Origin: Treponema sp.
Lineage (GTDB): Bacteria > Spirochaetota > Spirochaetia > Treponematales > Breznakiellaceae
Assembly (NCBI GenBank): GCA_031254175.1
Contig: JAIRUY010000101.1
Location: forward strand, 1-7,791
Direction: 5' to 3'
Length of the DNA stretch: 7,791 nt
Positions 5,623 through 7,791 of this stretch are shown here, one piece after another. The notes below the pieces were generated by a model. The model searched no databases. It saw nothing but the letters and a program-made list of their open reading frames with translations, and was not told the origin of the DNA. Position 1 is the stretch's first letter, and every line of letters starts with the position of its first letter. A program made the position numbers and the translations under genes.

Positions 5623-5632
5623 CTATTTAACA

Positions 5633-7720
5633 ATGAGTGCTAACACCAGCAGAATGCGAAACATCGGAATTAGCGCGCATATTGATTCCGGAAAAACCAC
5701 TCTGTCAGAACGTATTCTGTTTTACAGTAAGAAAATTCATGCCATTCACGAAGTCCGGGGAAAGGACGGAGTGGGGGCAACAATGGATCACATGGCGCTT
5801 GAACGTGAACGAGGAATCACAATTCAATCAGCGGCGACTCAGGTAACATGGAAAGACTGCACAGTCAACGTGATTGATACACCGGGACACGTTGACTTTA
5901 CAATTGAAGTTGAACGTTCCCTAAGGGTACTTGACGGAGCGATTCTTGTACTTTGTGCAGTCGGCGGGGTACAGTCCCAGTCCATCACTGTTGACCGCCA
6001 GCTTAAACGGTACAATGTGCCGCGTATCGCTTTTGTTAACAAGTGCGATCGTACCGGGGCAAATCCCTTTAAGGTGCGGATGCAATTGCGCGAAAAACTC
6101 GGTCTTAACGCTGTGATGATTCAGATACCAATCGGGCTTGAAGACAAGCTTGAAGGCGTTGTAGACCTTGTTACCATGAAGGCTGTTTACTTTGACGGTC
6201 CCCAGGGAGAAACAATCCGCCATGCGGAAATCCCTGCACATCTTAAAGCAGACGCAGAAAAGTACCGTGAGGAAATGATGGATGCGCTTTCCATGTTTTC
6301 TGACGAAATTGCGGAAAAATTTCTTGCCGCCGAAGATATCCCGGAAGACATGATTCATGCGGCTATCCGCAAGGGAACTCTCGCTGAACAGCTTGTGCCT
6401 GTTATGCTTGGCTCTGCCTACAAATTCAAGGGAATTCAGCCCTTGCTGGACGCTGTAACCCATTATCTTCCCAATCCCGATGAAATTAAAAACCATGCGC
6501 TTGATCTTGACAATAACGAAGAGAAAATTGAACTTTCCCCGGATGAAAAAAAGCCCACAGTTGCGCTTGGCTTCAAACTGGAAGACGGCCAATACGGGCA
6601 GCTTACCTATGTTCGTATTTATCAGGGAAAGCTGAAAAAAGGCGATGAGCTTGTAAATACGCGCTCCCGTAAAAAGTTTAAGGTAGGACGCCTTGTGCGT
6701 ATGCATGCGGACAGCATGGAAGATATTAATGAAGGCTCTTCCGGCGACATTGTTGCGCTTTTTGGAATTGAATGTGCCAGCGGCGATACATTCTGCGGCG
6801 GAAACCTTAATTACGCGATGACTTCTATGTTTGTGCCTGCTCCGGTTATTTCGCTTGCCGTCAGCCCGAAAGACAAAAAAAGCGCGGATCAGATGGCAAA
6901 GGCTTTAAACCGTTTTACCAAGGAAGACCCTACTTTCCAGACATACGTCGATCCGGAATCAAACCAGACAATCGTCAAGGGAATGGGGGAACTTCACCTC
7001 GAAGTTTATATTGAAAGAATGCGCCGTGAATATAAATGCGAAGTTGAAACCGGAATGCCGCAGGTTGCATATCGCGAAACAATTACGCAAAAAGCCGAGT
7101 TCAACTATACCCACAGAAAACAAACCGGCGGTTCAGGTCAGTTTGGACGAGTAGCCGGTTTTATGGAGTCTTATGCAGACGGCGACTATGAATTTGTAGA
7201 TATGATCAAAGGCGGCGCAATTCCCTCTGAATATGTGCCAAGCTGCGACAAGGGCTTTAAGGAAGCAGTGAAAAAGGGCAGTTTAATTGGATTCCCGATT
7301 GTAAATATCCGGTGTGTCATAAATGACGGTCAAAGCCATCCTGTAGACTCATCAGACATTGCTTTCCAGTCCGCGGCAATCGGCGCTTTCCGTGAAGCGT
7401 ATAACAAGGCAAAGCCCGTTATTCTTGAACCAATAATGAAAGTGTCGGTGGAAGGCCCCACCGAGTTTCAGGGCAACATCTTCGGCTCAATTAACCAAAG
7501 GCGTGGTATAATTTCTTCATCTGTTGAAGACGGGCATTTTTCCCGTGTAGAAGCCGAAGTTCCCTTGAGCGAAATGTTCGGCTATTCTACAACATTGCGC
7601 TCTCTGACTCAGGGAAAGGCGGAGTTTACAATGGAGTTTGAAAAATACGCCAAAGTTCCCCAGAATGTGTCAGAAGCGCTGATAAAAGAAACCGATGCCC
7701 AAAAAAAGGCACAGCGTTAA
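5633..7720 (+). CDS. fusA: Translation elongation factor G (spirochaete/mitochondrial EFG1-like)
   Basis: EF-G is the cytoplasmic GTPase that drives ribosomal translocation. The protein is 695 residues, normal for the family. G1 is AHIDSGKTT (15-23), G2 RGITI (60-64), G3 DTPGH (82-86), G4 NKCD (136-139) and G5 GSA (260-262). Domain II is about 305-400, domain III about 405-475 and domain IV about 480-600. Domain IV carries the tip loop SHPVDSSDIAFQSAA (568-582), where His569 matches the translocation-critical His of E. coli EF-G. Domain V is about 600-680 with EVPLSEMFGYSTTLRS (642-657). Cys138 replaces the Met of the common NKMD. The gene stands alone, without rpsL, rpsG or tuf, as expected for the EFG1-like copies of spirochaetes. 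Some spirochaetes carry a second EF-G for recycling; which role this copy has cannot be proved here, but the conserved domain IV favours elongation. Confidence 0.96.
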   Translation: MSANTSRMRNIGISAHIDSGKTTLSERILFYSKKIHAIHEVRGKDGVGATMDHMALERERGITIQSAATQVTWKDCTVNVIDTPGHVDFTIEVERSLRVLDGAILVLCAVGGVQSQSITVDRQLKRYNVPRIAFVNKCDRTGANPFKVRMQLREKLGLNAVMIQIPIGLEDKLEGVVDLVTMKAVYFDGPQGETIRHAEIPAHLKADAEKYREEMMDALSMFSDEIAEKFLAAEDIPEDMIHAAIRKGTLAEQLVPVMLGSAYKFKGIQPLLDAVTHYLPNPDEIKNHALDLDNNEEKIELSPDEKKPTVALGFKLEDGQYGQLTYVRIYQGKLKKGDELVNTRSRKKFKVGRLVRMHADSMEDINEGSSGDIVALFGIECASGDTFCGGNLNYAMTSMFVPAPVISLAVSPKDKKSADQMAKALNRFTKEDPTFQTYVDPESNQTIVKGMGELHLEVYIERMRREYKCEVETGMPQVAYRETITQKAEFNYTHRKQTGGSGQFGRVAGFMESYADGDYEFVDMIKGGAIPSEYVPSCDKGFKEAVKKGSLIGFPIVNIRCVINDGQSHPVDSSDIAFQSAAIGAFREAYNKAKPVILEPIMKVSVEGPTEFQGNIFGSINQRRGIISSSVEDGHFSRVEAEVPLSEMFGYSTTLRSLTQGKAEFTMEFEKYAKVPQNVSEALIKETDAQKKAQR

Positions 7721-7732
7721 GCTGTGTTTGTT
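7704..7732 (+). terminator. Terminator-like hairpin spanning the fusA stop codon
   Basis: CACAGC (7710-7715) pairs with GCTGTG (7721-7726) around loop GTTAA, followed by TTTGTT. G-T pairs and the upstream A run can lengthen the stem. The stop codon TAA (7718-7720) is the end of the loop, so the last codons form the 5' arm. The T run is interrupted by G, which lowers confidence. Confidence 0.55.
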
Positions 7733-7768
7733 AAATAATGGCTGCACGGCAAGAGCCCAAGAAACAGC

Positions 7769-7774
7769 TATAAT
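7769..7774 (+). promoter_or_regulatory. Isolated TATAAT, possible -10 of a gene beyond the window
   Basis: A perfect TATAAT lies close to the right edge. The hexamer 17 bases upstream (ACGGCA) is a poor -35, and no gene is visible after it, so this is a weak call. Confidence 0.2.
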
Positions 7775-7791
7775 AACGTAAAAGGCAAGTT

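Noticed and set aside
5603..5632. Upstream TTG start for fusA, adding ten residues
   Set aside because: It would put the Shine-Dalgarno AAAGGAG and part of the hairpin inside the gene. ATG 5633 has the proper site upstream and fits the family N-terminus.
5921..6706. A 261-residue minus-strand frame inside fusA
   Set aside because: It is antisense to well-conserved EF-G codons and its product has no recognisable motif. It is a shadow of the real gene.
1..7791. CRISPR array, tRNA, rRNA, insertion sequence or prophage signals
   Set aside because: No spaced direct repeats, cloverleaf, transposase, integrase or terminal repeats were seen on reading both strands.

Overview
The window looks like chromosomal DNA from a spirochaete, most likely a Treponema-type organism. 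The best evidence is the complete elongation factor G at the right end. It reads as the spirochaete/mitochondrial EFG1-like subfamily, with segments such as ISAHIDSGKTTL, EVRGKDGVGATMD and NKCDRTGANPFKV. The assignment rests on recognising the protein families by eye, not on a search. No transposase, integrase, phage gene, CRISPR array, tRNA or rRNA is visible. This is a housekeeping and stress-response region rather than a mobile island.

Left part (1-3310), all on the minus strand. Reading leftward, the order is a TrmJ-type tRNA 2'-O-methyltransferase, then a stand-alone E2/CAT-fold acyltransferase-like protein, then an acyl-CoA synthetase that runs off the left edge. The last two overlap by 8 bp and are probably translationally coupled. 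The E2-like protein lacks a lipoyl domain and has Asp where the catalytic His of the family normally sits.

Middle part (3311-5144), plus strand. A near-consensus sigma-70 promoter (3379-3407) and a 10-bp palindrome lead into a tight three-gene operon. It encodes a STAS-domain anti-sigma-antagonist-like protein fused to a zinc ribbon, a small acidic YbjN/CesT-fold protein, and a PspA/IM30 membrane-stress protein. The gaps between genes are 9 and 16 bases. The layout suggests a membrane-stress module in which a phospho-switch protein and a chaperone-like protein partner with PspA. This is the best candidate for a little-described system here.

Right part (5145-7791), plus strand. About 490 AT-rich bases without a gene hold two DnaA-box-like 9-mers, two inverted repeats (one terminator-like) and an extended -10 promoter. 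After the promoter comes a compact leader RNA with three nested or adjacent stems just upstream of the EF-G ribosome binding site. EF-G (fusA) is complete and ends in a terminator-like hairpin whose loop contains the stop codon. The last 60 bases hold no recognisable gene.
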